The notes under the pieces were generated by a model. The model saw only the letters and a list, made by a program, of their open reading frames with translations, was not told the DNA's origin and did no database searches. From Oncomelania hupensis (Eukaryota; Mollusca; Gastropoda; Littorinimorpha; Pomatiopsidae): DNA of 64,000 bases. Shown one piece after another: positions 23,636-37,500 of this stretch. Positions within the stretch are counted from its first letter, which is position 1. The number at the start of each line of letters is the position of its first letter. The stretch covers positions 23,649,992 through 23,713,991 of the forward strand of contig CM072525.1 of the NCBI GenBank assembly GCA_036898135.1. The letters are read 5' to 3'. Made by a program: the position numbers and the translations under genes.

Positions 23636-26600
23636 ATAAGCCCATAATATATTATTTTTTATTTATTTTATGACAAGTCATATTTTACCTGACTGTTGTT
23701 CATGTTGAACTTTGATGCTTTGGGTGGCGTTTCTGATAATGCATTCTTCATGGAGAATACCGAAAACCACAACCCCCACTCCACCTCCCTCTTCCTCCCT
23801 CCCCCCCCCCCCCCCCCCTCTGCTCCAAATAAATAAATAAAAGAAATAGTACTTGAAAATTACAATTAAAATTGAATTAAAAATAATTGAAAATAAAAAG
23901 AAAGAAAAATCAAAACAAAACAAAAACAAACAACAAACATTGGAAAGTGAGACTGAAAGAGAAAAAGAAGATATTAAAAAGAAGAGGTTATGAAGAAAAA
24001 AAAGAAAAATACATAAATAATTTTTTTTTTACAGAATTGAAAAAAAAAGAAGGAAAGAAAGAAAATATTTAAAGAGAACATATAAGAAAGTTATAATAAT
24101 AATAATAGTTTATTTTCTAAAGCTCAAATTTAAACTAAAAGTTTTCTTTAAGTGCCCTAACAAGAAAAAAATGGAAGTACACGCACAAACACACCCAAAC
24201 ACACTCACACTATAATAGAAATGTTTAGTAGATGCATCCAGCTTTCTGTTGCAAAGTGGGATACATTTCACTCCTTAGAGTTAATTATTTTAGCTTCTAA
24301 CATCCCATAGTGCTTCTATTACTTACTCAGTCCCGTCTCAGTACTTACTCAGTCCCGTAAAAGAAAACTTGTTGTACTAAAATAATAAAATCTATCTTGT
24401 TTATGCATTGATCAGCTTCAAACAACTAAATGATATCTTGCTTATTTGTCTAATAAATTGACAATACCATCATCAATATCGCTATCAAAGTCCGCCATTA
24501 CGATCACGAAAAGGGGTGACAAAAATCCATTCAGAAATCGATCAAGAACCAATCAAGAAAAGAGCTCCCAACTTTCGTTGGGAAATGTTTCAGCAATGGA
24601 AACTGGATGTTATGACCAAAAAATGTATTTGAAGAAAGAGGGTCCTAGGACGTCAGTTTCTATTTGTGTACTCATTGAGTTGCGGTTTCATGCTGTTTGG
24701 GACTGAGAGCTTGTAGCGGTTTCATGCGGTATAGAATGCTAAGAATTGTATGAATTGAGATGAATTGACTTTGGAAATGCAGAAGTCCTGACTTGCTTTT
24801 TACTACGAAAGAATAAACAAAATCATATGTTATGATACGCTGTTATAAAATGTAAACTACTTCAAGTTTACAAATGAATACAAAAACTAAAAATGTTGTG
24901 TATTTATAATGGATATGATGAAACAGAATTGTTTCACATATTTACAAACTAGAAGAAAAAAACGTGTCTGTATTATATTTGATACGTTGATGTATATGTC
25001 TGAAGGGCTTGTGTCTGTATAATGTGGTATTAATATATAATTAATTAATATAATTTATGGTTTTGATAAAAACTTCAGTGTTCACGAAAAATCACTGTGA
25101 TTTTGTTGTCCCGTGTTTGACCTCTCATGATTTTGTACCGAATCCTAGGTTGTGGCTGTGATGAACAGTAGTGAGTAGTTTGATCCCTTGGCTTTCTTAA
25201 CTCTTTTGCCTCTTGCTTTTTCCTGTGTACACGTGTGATGTTATGCTTGGAAACCAAGCTCCCTTGTCGATGGATGCTGATGATTTGATCTACATGTGCG
25301 AATTTGGCTCACAGTTGATTAATACAAAGGTATATTTTACGCGTTGGCCGATCAAATTTTTTTCTTGGTGTTAGATGATCAAATGATTTACCCAGACTTT
25401 GTGTGAATGGGACGAGTAACGTTAAAGGTGGCCTTCTTCCCATTCACGGCCTGATGTTGACGTTGCCTTTGCGTATTTTGTCGCAAGACTGACAGACTCC
25501 GAAATTTGGTTGCTGGTCTTGCACAGGGGTTTGCAGTTTGGTGGTTGATCTTTTAATAAAAGGTACCGGGAAAGACTCGACAACCATTTTCCCTACTGCA
25601 TTGAATATATATGGCTGTTGACTTTTTCAAAAAGAGGTACAGAATTGAGTCGTATGCAAAAGGCTAATGTTTACAATCTTTATGTATTCATATATGCTTT
25701 TTTGTAGGAAAGTTACGTTCAAGGTTAGGTCATTTGTTTGTTCTAAGAGAATTAGGTTTATGGTCACTTCTAATATTCTGTCTTCCTTAATTTGTTTGTT
25801 TTTGATTTTTGTAGTCCGGAGTCTTTTGTCTGTTTCAGTTGATAATTTTGGTGTTAGGAAAGGTATTCGATTTTTAAATATTTATTTCTGTCATCCGAGT
25901 CCTTGTCATTTTGTTTCTGTTCATATTTTTGGTATTAGGAAAGCTATTTTACCAAAGATTTTGTTCAGTTTTAGATACTTTTGTTTTGTTTGTTTTGTTT
26001 TGAAATGTTGCTTTTCATTATTTGCATCAGAATTTTCTCCATTTTGAGTATTAGTGTCTAGGTTCATCCCCAGCTTGAGAAGTTGTGAGGGTGAAACTTT
26101 TGTTGTGTTTTAGGGTTGGCTTTATCCAGGTTTTTATTATCCATTTGTACAATATCATGAAATGACATTGTAAAACTTGATGTTTGATCTGACTCTCACT
26201 TGGGTTTGACCTGGGAGAAACTTGTGCATTGTTGATTTTACCTTATTGGAGTCATGATGTGCGTATGTGCATGCTTGCTTACCTGTGTGAGAGAGAGAGA
26301 GTGAAGAGAGAGAGAGCAAGTGGGTATGGAATACTGTGCTTGGAGAATACCTGAACAAGTTTTAACGCATGCCTGTTGGGGTTGATGTTTGCAGAACATG
26401 TTTGCAGTTTTTATCCAGTGTTCAGCTTTTGAAGAGAGAGAATTTGCAGGACTGAATAGTAATGTCAGTAAATTATTCATTGTATGTATTTGTATTACTG
26501 GTCAGGCAACTTTTACATGACAAAGGGAGGTGGGTTTTGAAAATAAAATTAAACAGCTCAAGTTGGGTAAATGAGGACAATCTAGAAATGTATTATTTGT

Positions 26601-27475
26601 AAATTTGATTCAGCTATTTGCATTAAATGATTCTATAACTTCCTAACATACTATGATGTTGGTAACTGTTATGTTAAATGAACTGTATATTGTCAACCTG
26701 GTTTGTGTTGTGATGCCCAGAGCCATTGTTGCAGTGGCCTCTGTATGGTGCAGTGTGATTGGCTGTCCCATCAGTATATGATGCGTAGTGATTGGTTGTT
26801 TTATAATATTTTCTCCAGTCACATTGTTTATCTGAGAGGTCACAGGCTTTTTGTAACTCTTCCAAACCCAAGACTTCCTATTTAAAAAAAAAAAATAAAA
26901 AGACAAGAAATTGAGAGAAATTGATTTTTGAATGTTTGACTTGAAGGCAGGCACCACTTGTGTGGTGTTCTAAATGTCTTTCATCGCGATTCTTCACTTC
27001 AGTACTTTGTGTTGACTGTCGTTTTTCAAATTCTGTTTATAATCAATCATGTCCAAATCTTGTTTGGGGAGAAAAAAGAAAAGAATAAAAACAATGCCTA
27101 CGGTAAACGAGTTGTGTTTAAAAAATTTGGAGAGGAGTTGTGCATTACTTTTTTATGTGTATAGGTGTGTTTGTGTGAAACACGAGAGCAAGTTTGCTTC
27201 TTTCTGTGTGTCCCAGCTGGTGTGCATTAATATATTGATTTTTGTTTGTAATTCTAATATAGTAAGTCAGTGTATCTTAGTAATTCTGCTTTTTATGCTT
27301 CTGTGTGCACGCTTTTAATATTTGGTTCCAATGCATGCAGCAACGCAAGTCTATGTATTCACCGCAAAATAAAATATTTTGTCTTATTACTCTGTTCTAT
27401 CAATCTCCTATACTGCGTTTGTCTCCCTTGTTACACTCGCCAGCAGTCGCTTTCTAAACATAACCCTGTTCAAAA
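23636..27475 (+). other. GPATCH8 3' UTR / downstream region
   Basis: Follows the stop codon. Contains poly-C (about 23,800-23,818), an A-rich patch (23,820-24,080), several AATAAA hexamers (for example 23,829 and 24,813) and T-rich + strand sequence up to about 27.4 kb, with short GA runs (26,286-26,316). The poly(A) site cannot be fixed from sequence alone. No ORF here resembles a known protein. Confidence 0.5.
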
Positions 27476-27672
27476 CTACTAAGACTGCATCCCTAGATTT
27501 TAGAACTATGTTTAACTACTAAGACTGCAACCCTAGATTGTAGAACTATGTTTAACTACTAAGACTGCAACCCTAGATTGTAGAACTATGTTTAACTACT
27601 AAGACTGCAACCCTAGATTGTAGAACTATGTTTAACTACTAAGACTGCAACCCTAGATTGTAGAACTATGTT
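27476..27672 (+). repeat. 40-bp minisatellite, five copies
   Basis: aagactgcaaccctagattg recurs at 27,481, 27,521, 27,561, 27,601 and 27,641 with an exact 40-bp period. The first copy differs slightly; the last runs into unrelated sequence. It is very homogeneous, so recently amplified. Confidence 0.95.
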
Positions 27673-27832
27673 TGGCAATGAATTCTCTTTCAGAAAGTTA
27701 GGTTCTTTCCCATCTCAGTTGCCAGCTAGCCAAATTGGGGATACTTTTGTCGCATGGGGATGTTTTTCTGAGGACTTAAGTCAAGCGTCTTCTCATACTT
27801 TGGAAAATAAGTTAGGTATTCATTGCTTACAG

Positions 27833-29312
27833 GGTCCAGCGGACCGCAAAGAGCTGAATCGGAACCACAAAATCGAGACCACAATTTCGCTGAAAGAGGA
27901 CTCGCCACTGATCAGCATAAAGGATCTGCAGAAACAACCCCAGTGTTAACACTGAAGGCACCCCACCAGCCGGTCACTGTACAATAAAGGCATCCCACGC
28001 AGGGGACGCTGAGGCTATACTCTAATTTATCGAACCTCTGTTTACAAAAACAAAATAGAATACAAACATCATAAAATAAAAACAAAACACATACATATAA
28101 AATGCTTACATTGCTAAATAAAATAGTAATATCATAGGAAGCCCTAGTGACCATTTGGCAGAAAGCGTCCAATATTCCCAAGCTGATACAACAGACCTCA
28201 CACACAAATGAGTTGTTTTGTCCCGGAAGAGTTTTCAAGAAAAAAAAAGGTAGGTGACTGGTCTAGCGAAGAAGAAGAGAGTATATGAGATTGATAGAAC
28301 AGAGTAGGAATGAGAAAAAACAAATGAGAAAGACAGACAGTGGGAATTTAAAGCACTAAATTTCCAGAAAGTGGGGATACTATTTAGACAGAAACCTTCA
28401 GCACCCCCATGGGTGGAAAATCAGTCCCTTGATTTACACCAAGCCCTGCTGATACACTGACGAGCTGAGAACACAGCGAAATGGCCATCTGCATCTATAG
28501 CACACATCACACATGCAAACCATGGGCAGCAGAGAGTGGGTGAAAGATCTTTCCTATCATTCCCTCATTCCACGGAGGACAGCAACTAATAAAGATTTTA
28601 TCCAAGATGTTATCAATAAACTCCAGTCCATCTTTTTGGGCGAGCGACCTTTATCACTTGTGTTTTTCCCAAATTTTTTTTGTCTCCCTACTATACTATC
28701 TTATTCACTAGACCAGTCACCTACCTTTTTTCTTCCCCCCATGGGGGTGCTGGGGGTTTCAGTATTAATAGTATCCCCACTTTCTGGAAATTTAGTGCTT
28801 TAAATTCCCACTGTCGCTGTCTTTCTCCTTTTTACTGTCTCATTCCTCCCCTGTTCTATCAATCTACTATACTTCTTCTTCACTAGACCAGTCACCTACC
28901 TTTTTTCTTGATAACTCCTTCTGGGACAAAACTCCTCATTTGCGTGTGAGGTCTGTTGGATCAGCTTGGAAATATTAAACGCTTTCTGCTGAATGGTCAC
29001 TGGGGCTTCCTATGATGTTATTATTTGGCAATGTGGGCATTTTATATGTATGTGTTTTGTTGATATTTTATAATGATGTTTGTATTCTATTTTGTTTTTG
29101 TAAACCGTAAAACGGGGGTTCGATAAATTAGAGTATAGCCTCAACGTCCCCTGCGTGGGTTTCTTTATTGTAAAGTGACTGGCTGGTTGAATGCCTTCCG
29201 TGTTTCCACTAGGGTTGTTTCTGCAGATCTTTTGTGCGGATCGGGGGGTGAGTCCTCTTTAGGCGAAACCTGGTTCTGATTTGGCTCGGAAGAGTCCGCT
29301 GGACCTAAAGCA
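27833..29312. repeat. Foldback: two head-to-head LINE 3' ends
   Basis: Left arm about 27,833-28,412 and right arm about 28,735-29,312 are inverted copies sharing tatactctaatttatcgaac, tttacaaaaacaaaatag and atttccagaaagtggggata. The arms are about 580 bp with a loop of about 320 bp. The outer end (gtccagcggac..ggctcgg in reverse) matches the 3' end of the LINE at 55,870-56,900, so the arms are probably 5'-truncated 3' UTR copies. Confidence 0.8.
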
Positions 29313-29319
29313 ATAATCA

Positions 29320-29735
29320 TGTAATGCAATGTACCTTTTTTCTTGAAAACTCTTCCAAAACGCTTCATTGTGTATGAGATCTGTTGGCTCAGCTTGGGGA
29401 TATTGGATGCTTTCTGCCAAATGGTCACTAGGGCTTTCTATATTATTATTTAGCAATGTAAGCATTTTATATGTATGTGTTTTGTTATTTTATAATGTTT
29501 ATATTCTATTTTGTTTTTGTAAATTGGGGTTTGAGAAATAAGAGTAGAGCCTTAGTGTCCCATGCATGAGATGTCTTTATTGTAAAGTGACTGGTTGCCT
29601 TCAGTGTTACTATTAGGGTTGTTTCAGTAGACCCCTTATACAGATCAGGGGTCTTTTTATACAGATCAGGGGCCAGTCCTCTTTCAACCAAGTTGTGGTC
29701 CTGATTCGGCTCTTTGCAGTCTACTGGACCCTATA
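29320..29735 (+). repeat. Third copy of the same LINE 3'-end repeat
   Basis: Same orientation as the right foldback arm and directly after it: tttctgccaaatggtcacta, gcattttatatgtatgtgtt and tttattgtaaagtgactggt occur in order, ending ctactggaccctataaac. More diverged than the two arms are from each other. Confidence 0.75.
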
Positions 29736-32700
29736 AACAATGACTACCTAACAGTTACTGTTCTAATCCATCTTGCATACAAGCTGTAAGTTCAATCAAC
29801 ATTTTTAAGCTCAACACAACAAAGCAATATAATTTGCAACACTGATATATTTATTATCACCAGAAGAAAAAAAAACTGAACTGTATCATACCATGAATAC
29901 ACAATACACTGCAACAAAACCAAAGTTTTAATAATCAAACCTTGCGTCTTCACTACTTAAATATCCAGTAGTAAGGCTAAAAAAAAAAACACCTTCCGAC
30001 AGGACTGGCTGTTCTTCAATTCAACATCATCAATACTAACAACATTCAACATGGTACCATTACTACTAACAAGGACTTCTTAACATGACCGTTCCAGAGA
30101 TTTTCTCACTAAAATAACAAATTCAAAAAGCAGCAACACCGTCTGTCTACAAAGACGAAAACTCGGGACAGCTTTTAAATTCTGCTTTTGAATTGAGTGT
30201 TCTGTACGTAAAAGACAACTTCTTTGTTCCTTTTAGTATTACAACCTGCACAAAGCCCAGACCACATACAAAAATCATGCACATGTTCTTTCAACAACAC
30301 CCCCCACCCCTACCTCCATCCACTCACCCTCCATTTCCATTTAATAATAGATTACATGTACTACCTAAAATCACTTCTTAAAACTTTTTCTTCAACAATC
30401 TTAAATTACTAGTTAATTATTACAAATGTTAATCTGTGTTCCATTATAGGGATGCTGTCTTAACTTTCAAAGATCTTAGTTTGCTTTTGAGTCCAAATGT
30501 TTTCACCAACATTTGTTTTTAGTCGAGTCGCCTATAGGAACATTTATTTAGGCATGGATTCCTGCTGAACGTTGGTTGGCAGGTATGTCCACATTCTAGC
30601 ATAAGAAACAATTATTTTTAATTATGTGTTATGACAGTATTGGTGTACAAGTCTTTATGTGTTATGACAATACTTTAAGAATATTAAATTTACAAGCATA
30701 AGCCATTGTAGTAATACTAAATATATTATGTGTTCCTAAATAATATTCATCAAAACCTCAATTAATAATGAACATACTGACAAAACAATTATACAGCTTT
30801 CTCAAAACCACACAAGCTGACAAAAATGATACACATTCCTACAGCTGAAAAAACAAAATGCCAGCCTCATACTACAAATGCAAAATACAGATCTATGAAT
30901 ATAATTATTGCACTTCATCGTTTGCTTCTGTTGCCACTTGAACCTCCTTGGAAATGTATGTGTGTATATATACGAGAGAGAAATGATGATCATGCAATAC
31001 AGGACTGAATTTTATACTAATATACAATTGATCATGCAATACGAAACTAAACTAATAAATGTACACTATTTCTTAACATCAAATACCACACATTGATTCG
31101 TTCCTAGTATTAGAAACACCAATTGTTAACCTAAACTAAAGACATATGTACAATCAAATACTTATACTGATTATCTACAACATGTAACTCTAAACACAAG
31201 CTAAAACCCAATACACTCAAGACTGCTGGAATTCTTAAAAACCACATTTGTCTGTGAACTGCCATGTGCGATGTGAATACACCGGTTCAAACTGCTGATT
31301 CATCACTTTCAATGGGAGATTATCATCGGGGACACCAGTTCGCCCTTAATGTTTTCCAGTGTCAGTGACAAACCTATTTTTCTATGTTAAATATATAACT
31401 ATGTACACTTCAATCATCTTACACAACAAACTAACACTGTACTAAAAACTGGAATTCATGAAACAGCAGTGTCACAGCATTTGACATGGTTACTAGTTAA
31501 ATCAGAACATCACTTGTGCTAGTCAAATTGTATTCATAATAATTATAGCCTACTCAGCCACAATCACCTTACACAACAACTAAGACCCAACACAACAAAA
31601 TACAATACAACTGTAAAGTCAGTTGTTTTTTTAAAGCAAATGAAATCTTTCTTTAATGCGTTACAAACACTTGAATTCACTTAACAATTTCCTATTTCTC
31701 TCTGAATGTTACTTTCTACAACATGAAATGCCTAAAAACTCTACACACACTGAAACTTTATCTCTCTGCCTACATTACTATAGACCAGTCAAACAAATGT
31801 AATATTAACATATATTTATACAAACAAATGAAACATCAAATTAAGTTTGGAGGTGGAATTGCAGAGAACTGCACACAGCTATTACTCGTTTTCAGTTCTG
31901 AAACGTTAATAATAATCAAGGAAAATACAAATATAATTTTAAAAAAACAAAAACAATATATACATAAATAAAATAAATAAGTTGTACATCAAAGGTCAAA
32001 TATGACCAAGAACACATGCCCGGACATCAATAATAAAATTACTGCGTGTAGAAAACTTCCTTCATACAAAACTCGTCATTTCAAGTTACCACAAAATAAG
32101 ACAACCCAAATTAGTTTCAAGCAGCATTTTCCTTTTTCAAATACCATCTTAACTCGCTGCCCTCTCAAGAACAACAACAACAAACAGAAGCAGAAAAGTG
32201 AATTATGCTAACAATTTTGAATTATTTATCTCCTATCTTTTTTTTTTAATTCTTTTTTTTTAACAATGTGGAGAACAGGATAAATGAAGTATAGAAAAGA
32301 TGGCTTGCAAACAATGGCTTGTAAACAGCCAAGACTAGAAATCCTATCCTATCCCGTAACTTGAAAGTCGTTGGGCCACCACAGATGATCGTTTAACAAG
32401 TGTACTCCATATCTTTCTCTTTCCTCAGCAACCCTCGTGGATTATCTCAATATCAAGCCAGTCCACTTTCGAATATATTCTCCTCCCACCTCTTTTTCTG
32501 TCTCCCTCTTCTTCTGCCTCCTTGCACCGTGCTTTGCAGGATGGTCTTTGCAAGGCCTGATGCTATGGTGACGTGGCAATGCTATAGGAGTTTCCGTTTC
32601 TTCACCACTGTGAGCACGTCATTGTGTTGTCCAATAGCTTGTGTGATGGTCTGTTGGACTTTGGCATTGGTGATGTGTTGGGTATAGGAAATTCCCAGAA

Positions 32701-34473
32701 GTCTTCTGTAACATCTCATTTCCATGCTTTTTTATATTCTTCATTGTGGGTCTGCTGTGAGGGTCCATGTTTTGCAAGCGTATAGGAAGATGGAGATGAC
32801 AAGAGAGCACAGCAGCCTTACCTTGTAATGTAGACTGATTGATGGTCCTATTTTTCCAAATGGTTTTCAACCTTATCAAGGCTACAATTATTTGTGCAAT
32901 CCTGGAGAGGACTTCCCGTCGGGGGACCCATTGTCCGATACAACGGCTCCTAAATATTTGTAGCTATGAACTGTATTGAGGGATTTTGATGTCCGTGTTG
33001 ATGTCTGATTAGAAATATTTTAGACTTTAAAAACCTCAACAAGAGATTAATGTCTTTAAAATAAGAAAGAAGACATTTGTGTTTAGAGAATGCTTTAGCT
33101 ATCTGCGAAGAACTATACAATCATTTTAATGTTTGTAAAAACAAAAACACACATTCTAAAATTGGGTACCAACATAGATGTACCACTGGGGATTATACTC
33201 ATACTAACAACGTTTGGTTGAAATGTACAATTTGTAATAAATTGGGTGAAAAAACATAAAGTCCCAGCACAACTCCTGACTGTGATCACTTAACAATCAA
33301 TGAAAATAAAAATATCATTTAACATTCACAACAACAATAACAAAACAAGTAACGAACACAAACAAAATCTTTTTTCTTCTTTTCTTTATCTCACAAACAA
33401 ATGACTTCCTCCTGAAAATGGAAAATGAAAATACTCATTATCAAAATACCACTGTACACTCATTAACCAATGAATGTTAAAAAACATTCGGTTTCAAACA
33501 TCATCCAACAACAAACTTACCCAGATCTTTGCGCATATTGCCAATGCTTGCCATGCAACTTTGAAGTCAAGAAATCCTTACTCCACAAAACAACTAACAA
33601 GGGAACATTTTTCCCATAACATGTAACGAAAGATTAAGGAGCTACTCAAGGAGCTGCTCAAAGGGTCAAGGGTCAATCACCACACATGATCAACTTCTGC
33701 AGAACAGCGCACGTTTGATTCTTGGAGAGAATACAAGTCAGTGACACTTAACTAAGGATTCCAGTTGACAGGGGGTTAAGGGTGTTGGGGTAGTGAGGAG
33801 TGGAGAAACAAAGGGAAATAAGCGTAAAGCAAATAAACCACTTCAACAAACAAAGTGGCAGGCAGTGTGTAAGTTTCTGTTAAAGTTCACATTCAAACAA
33901 CAATACTACTGACAACGGTCTCCAACAATAATTGAAAAAAAAAAAAAAAAAGAAGAAAAGATTACAACATCAAAAACAGATCTCCAAATGTTCATCGGTT
34001 TTGTTTTTTGACGCCATGTCAGAAATCTGAAACAAAACAATAAATAATAGTTGAAATATTACCAAGGTCTACCATCATTTGTAATTTTCATGAAGAAGAG
34101 ATTCAATAAAATCTTGAAAGCAAACTCTCTTGGTGTTGAGCCAGTCAAGAAACTACTCCCGTCTCCCCTAAAAACAAAAAAACAAACAAAAAACAAAAAA
34201 ACACTCACTCCAAAACAGAAAGAACAAACTATCAATACAAATTGGCGACATCTTACTCAAGACACCTTGTGAAGTTATTTTGTGCAGGTTTTCATACCCC
34301 TTACTTTGATATGTCACACATGTTTGACACATTTTTTCAACCGATTCTAATTACATAATTCTGTATACTCTGTGCATGCAACCCCCTCTGTTATCTATTC
34401 AACCTTGTGCTTATAGTTTAGACAAAGGCCTCACCTCAGTCAATATTGACAATGCATCCTCAGATCAGGGACA
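29736..34473 (-). other. Intergenic region / 3' UTR side of V-ATPase subunit a
   Basis: A- and C-rich on the + strand (T/G-rich on -), as expected downstream of a --strand gene. Apart from the reverse-transcriptase fragment at 32,530-32,890 I see no gene. Scattered poly-A (about 33,930-33,950) and TTTATT hexamers could be --strand AATAAA signals, but none can be chosen with confidence. Confidence 0.5.
32530..32890 (-). pseudogene. Reverse-transcriptase C-terminal fragment of an RTE-like LINE
   Basis: Reading - strand with stops and shifts: LKTIWKNRTINQSTLQGK, FLYACKTWTLTAD, SMEMRCYRRLLGISYTQHIT, then QAIGQHNDVLTVVKKRKL and SGLAKTILQ. These are the region after the RT domain in RTE-like endonuclease/RT elements. 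At least three stops; no endonuclease or catalytic RT motif remains. Confidence 0.75.
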
Positions 34474-34567
34474 CTACACTTCATCTTGAGGTTCCAAGAG
34501 GCGGTCAAAACAGAATGGTTGGAACATGTAACCCTCGCCGCTGTAAAACTTGGACTGGAACTCCACC
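34474..34567 (-). CDS. ATP6V0A1: V-ATPase a terminal coding exon and stop
   Basis: Acceptor ttgttgcag; first base completes Trp, then [20 protein letters not shown] and [10 protein letters not shown], stop TAG at 34,476-34,474. [18 protein letters not shown] is the family C-terminus, so this exon belongs to the gene even though it is 6.8 kb from the previous exon. Confidence 0.93.
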
Positions 34568-37500
34568 CTGCAACAAACATGCAAGTTGTTTTAATTACTA
34601 CTACTATTGCTGCTGTTGCTACTATTCACAACTTTCCGGCACCTCTCATAAAAACTCGTGGGTATCGCCATTATAAATTAAAACGAGGTTAAAATGAAAC
34701 CAAGTTCCGGTCTGCCTTGTTTTGCTTTTATCAAAGCTTGATGCGTGACTTTTAAATATGGCAAATTGCCGAAAACGACGATTGTTAGAGCCAGAAAACG
34801 AGTGGGATAAGTATAAAAACGGTGGAGGAAGTACATGCTCAGTAAAAGGATGCAAAAAACAATCGTAGAGGCCTGTATTTGTGGCGACTTCGGAGGTGCG
34901 TCGATCATCGACAGAAAGTGAAACAGGACCTAAGACTCTTGTAGTTTTCCATAGCTTCGCCGTCGCAACCTTCACAAAACACGAAGAAGTTCACTATGTT
35001 AGGCGAGCGTTGTGGCCAAGTGGGCTAAGGCGGGACTAACTTGCCTTGTCCACAAGCCAGAAACCAATGGCGCCTGACAGGTGTGGGTTCGAGCCAGCAT
35101 CTGGGCGTTATGTTTTTCCGAATATTTTTCAAAAATTCACAAATAATGTTAGGTAGGTAGGGTTTAGGCGCGCCACTAGCGATAGAAAGGGATAATAAAC
35201 TTCAGCAAAAAAATAAATAAATGTGAGGGTACGATACAGGTGGCCAGTGACACATGTTATTATTCTTGAATAGTTGGAAATAACTCACTAAAACACGCGG
35301 AGAAAAATACCGGAAGTATGTTTCATTGAGGGGATTCCCGTTGGTGCATAGGATAGCAGAAAAGTGTGAATTACTATTACTACTGGTACTTATTACTTCT
35401 AAATACTACTACTAAAATTCTTAGAGGCAGACAATGAACAATCGTGATTGGTGAGCAAGTAAGACTTTTTGAGATAGGCCGTTTCTTTGACAACATTGGG
35501 CTATTATTAGAATCGCTCTTGTATAGCGCTTTTCCAGGCTCAAGGTGCTACAACTCAAGCCGTCCATGGCACCAACTTGCTATTTTATGAGCTTCGTCTA
35601 ACGACAGCTCAGACAACTGAGCCATCCTGGAGCAGTGTCCTTCTACTACTACAGTTGCAGAGTGCCTCAATCACAAGCACAGTGATGGTCAGAACAGCGA
35701 AGAACATGAGCAACACTAATGCAAGACATGCTGGACAAACAGACTATTAAGACAGACTTCAGACAGACAGCTATTAAAAACTGATTTCAGACAGCTATTA
35801 AAACAGACTTCAGATAGACAGCTATTAAAAACCGATTTCAGACAGCTATTAAAACAGACTTCCGATAGACAGCCAACTATTAAAACAGACTTCAGACAGA
35901 CAGCTATTAAAACAGACTTCAGACAGACAGCTGTTAAAACAGACTTCAGACAGACAGCTATTAAAACAGGTATTAAAAAGCGAACAGCTATTAAAACAGA
36001 TTTTAGACAGACAGCTATTAAAACAGACTTCAGACAGACAGCCAACTATTAAAACAAATTTCAGACAGATAGCTATTAAAATAGACTTCAGACAGACATG
36101 TATTACAACTGACTGTAGACAATGTAAAGAAGACGAGAACTGCATATAATGAAATAGAGAAGACGGGGAAAACTGTCTTACAATTCTCTCTATTTATTCT
36201 CATGAATGAATCTCATAGCTCAGGCATCCTTGCTTAAATACCAATAAACCTCTCATCATACGTTCACACAATTCAAACTCAACGTGATTACAAATCACTT
36301 TACAAACTACTAAATTATCTTCAATAATCAATATCGACTAGTGTTCATAATATTACATCTCCCTTGTTATAAAGTTAAAGCAACAACTTTTAAAAAAAAC
36401 ATGTGCATATTCATTGATTTGTAATTAAATGGAAAGTTCTTACTCGTAACATATTTTTAGCCATTATCAGATCCTCTATCACGTATTCATAGACACCAAA
36501 TGAAAATTTAAAAAAAAAAAAAAACACCATTAATTACGTTCATAAAACATTATCGCAATCAGATACATATGTTTAGCTTAGAAAGTTTTGGCAGTTCACA
36601 AACACCATCGAACATGGCGCGACAAACAACCATGTTATTGTGCAACTCATAACATGTATAAATGTTACATACTTTGTCCTTTTAAAATGAGACCATGGCG
36701 TCCTACTGGTGATAAATTAACTGCAAACTACCATCAATAAAGTAGTAATACTGTCTTTCTTCTTGTTAATGAAATATAAAGTTCTTGATAGACAGCTTAC
36801 TTTTCTTGCATAAAGCCTTGCGTATAATTAAGTCTCTGTGGGGCTCTCACGGGTCTCCCGTATCTAGTGGTGTAGGGGTTATGTCCCGTGATTTGGGGCT
36901 CGGCTTGTGGCGGGGGCTCGGCTTTTTCTTGTTGGACCACCTCAGGCTGGAATATCTTAGTCTGGCGTGGCTGCTTTCGGATGAAACGCCGGTTGCGACA
37001 GTACAGGCTGCCATCGTCAGTTCGCACGTGGTACGAACGCGGCGTCTTAGCGGCGGCGGTGACTCGGGCCGGTCTCCAGGTGTCGCCTGGGGTCAGCTGA
37101 ACGAAGACCTCATCTCCAGTCTTCAGAGGGGGAAGTGGGCGGCTGGAGCGGTCATAGTATTTCTTCTGGTCCGCCTGGCACCGCTGACGTCGAGCCGTGA
37201 CGACCTGCGGGTTGATGGTCTTGGGCTGTAACTGGTTCGCGGTCGCTGGCAGAACGGACCGGAGCTGACGACCCATCAAAAGCTGCGCTGGGGACGCTAA
37301 ACCGTCTACTGGTGTGTTGCGGTACTCGAGGACGCTGAGAAGAGTGGAACCCTTGCTGGCTTTGGCCTTGTCCAATATGTTTTTTACGGTCTGTACTGTC
37401 TTTTCGGCCAGGCCATTGGATTGCGCGTATCTGGGGCTAGAGGTAACGTGGGTGAAGTCCCATGTAGCGGAAAATCGGGCGAATTCATCGGACGCGAACT

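Noticed and set aside
35002..35100. tRNA gene
   Set aside because: A and B boxes are present, but acceptor and anticodon stems do not fold as a tRNA and a SINE body follows.
35716..36145. --strand ORFs with repeated CLKSVLIAV words
   Set aside because: Artefact of an unbroken minisatellite, not a protein.
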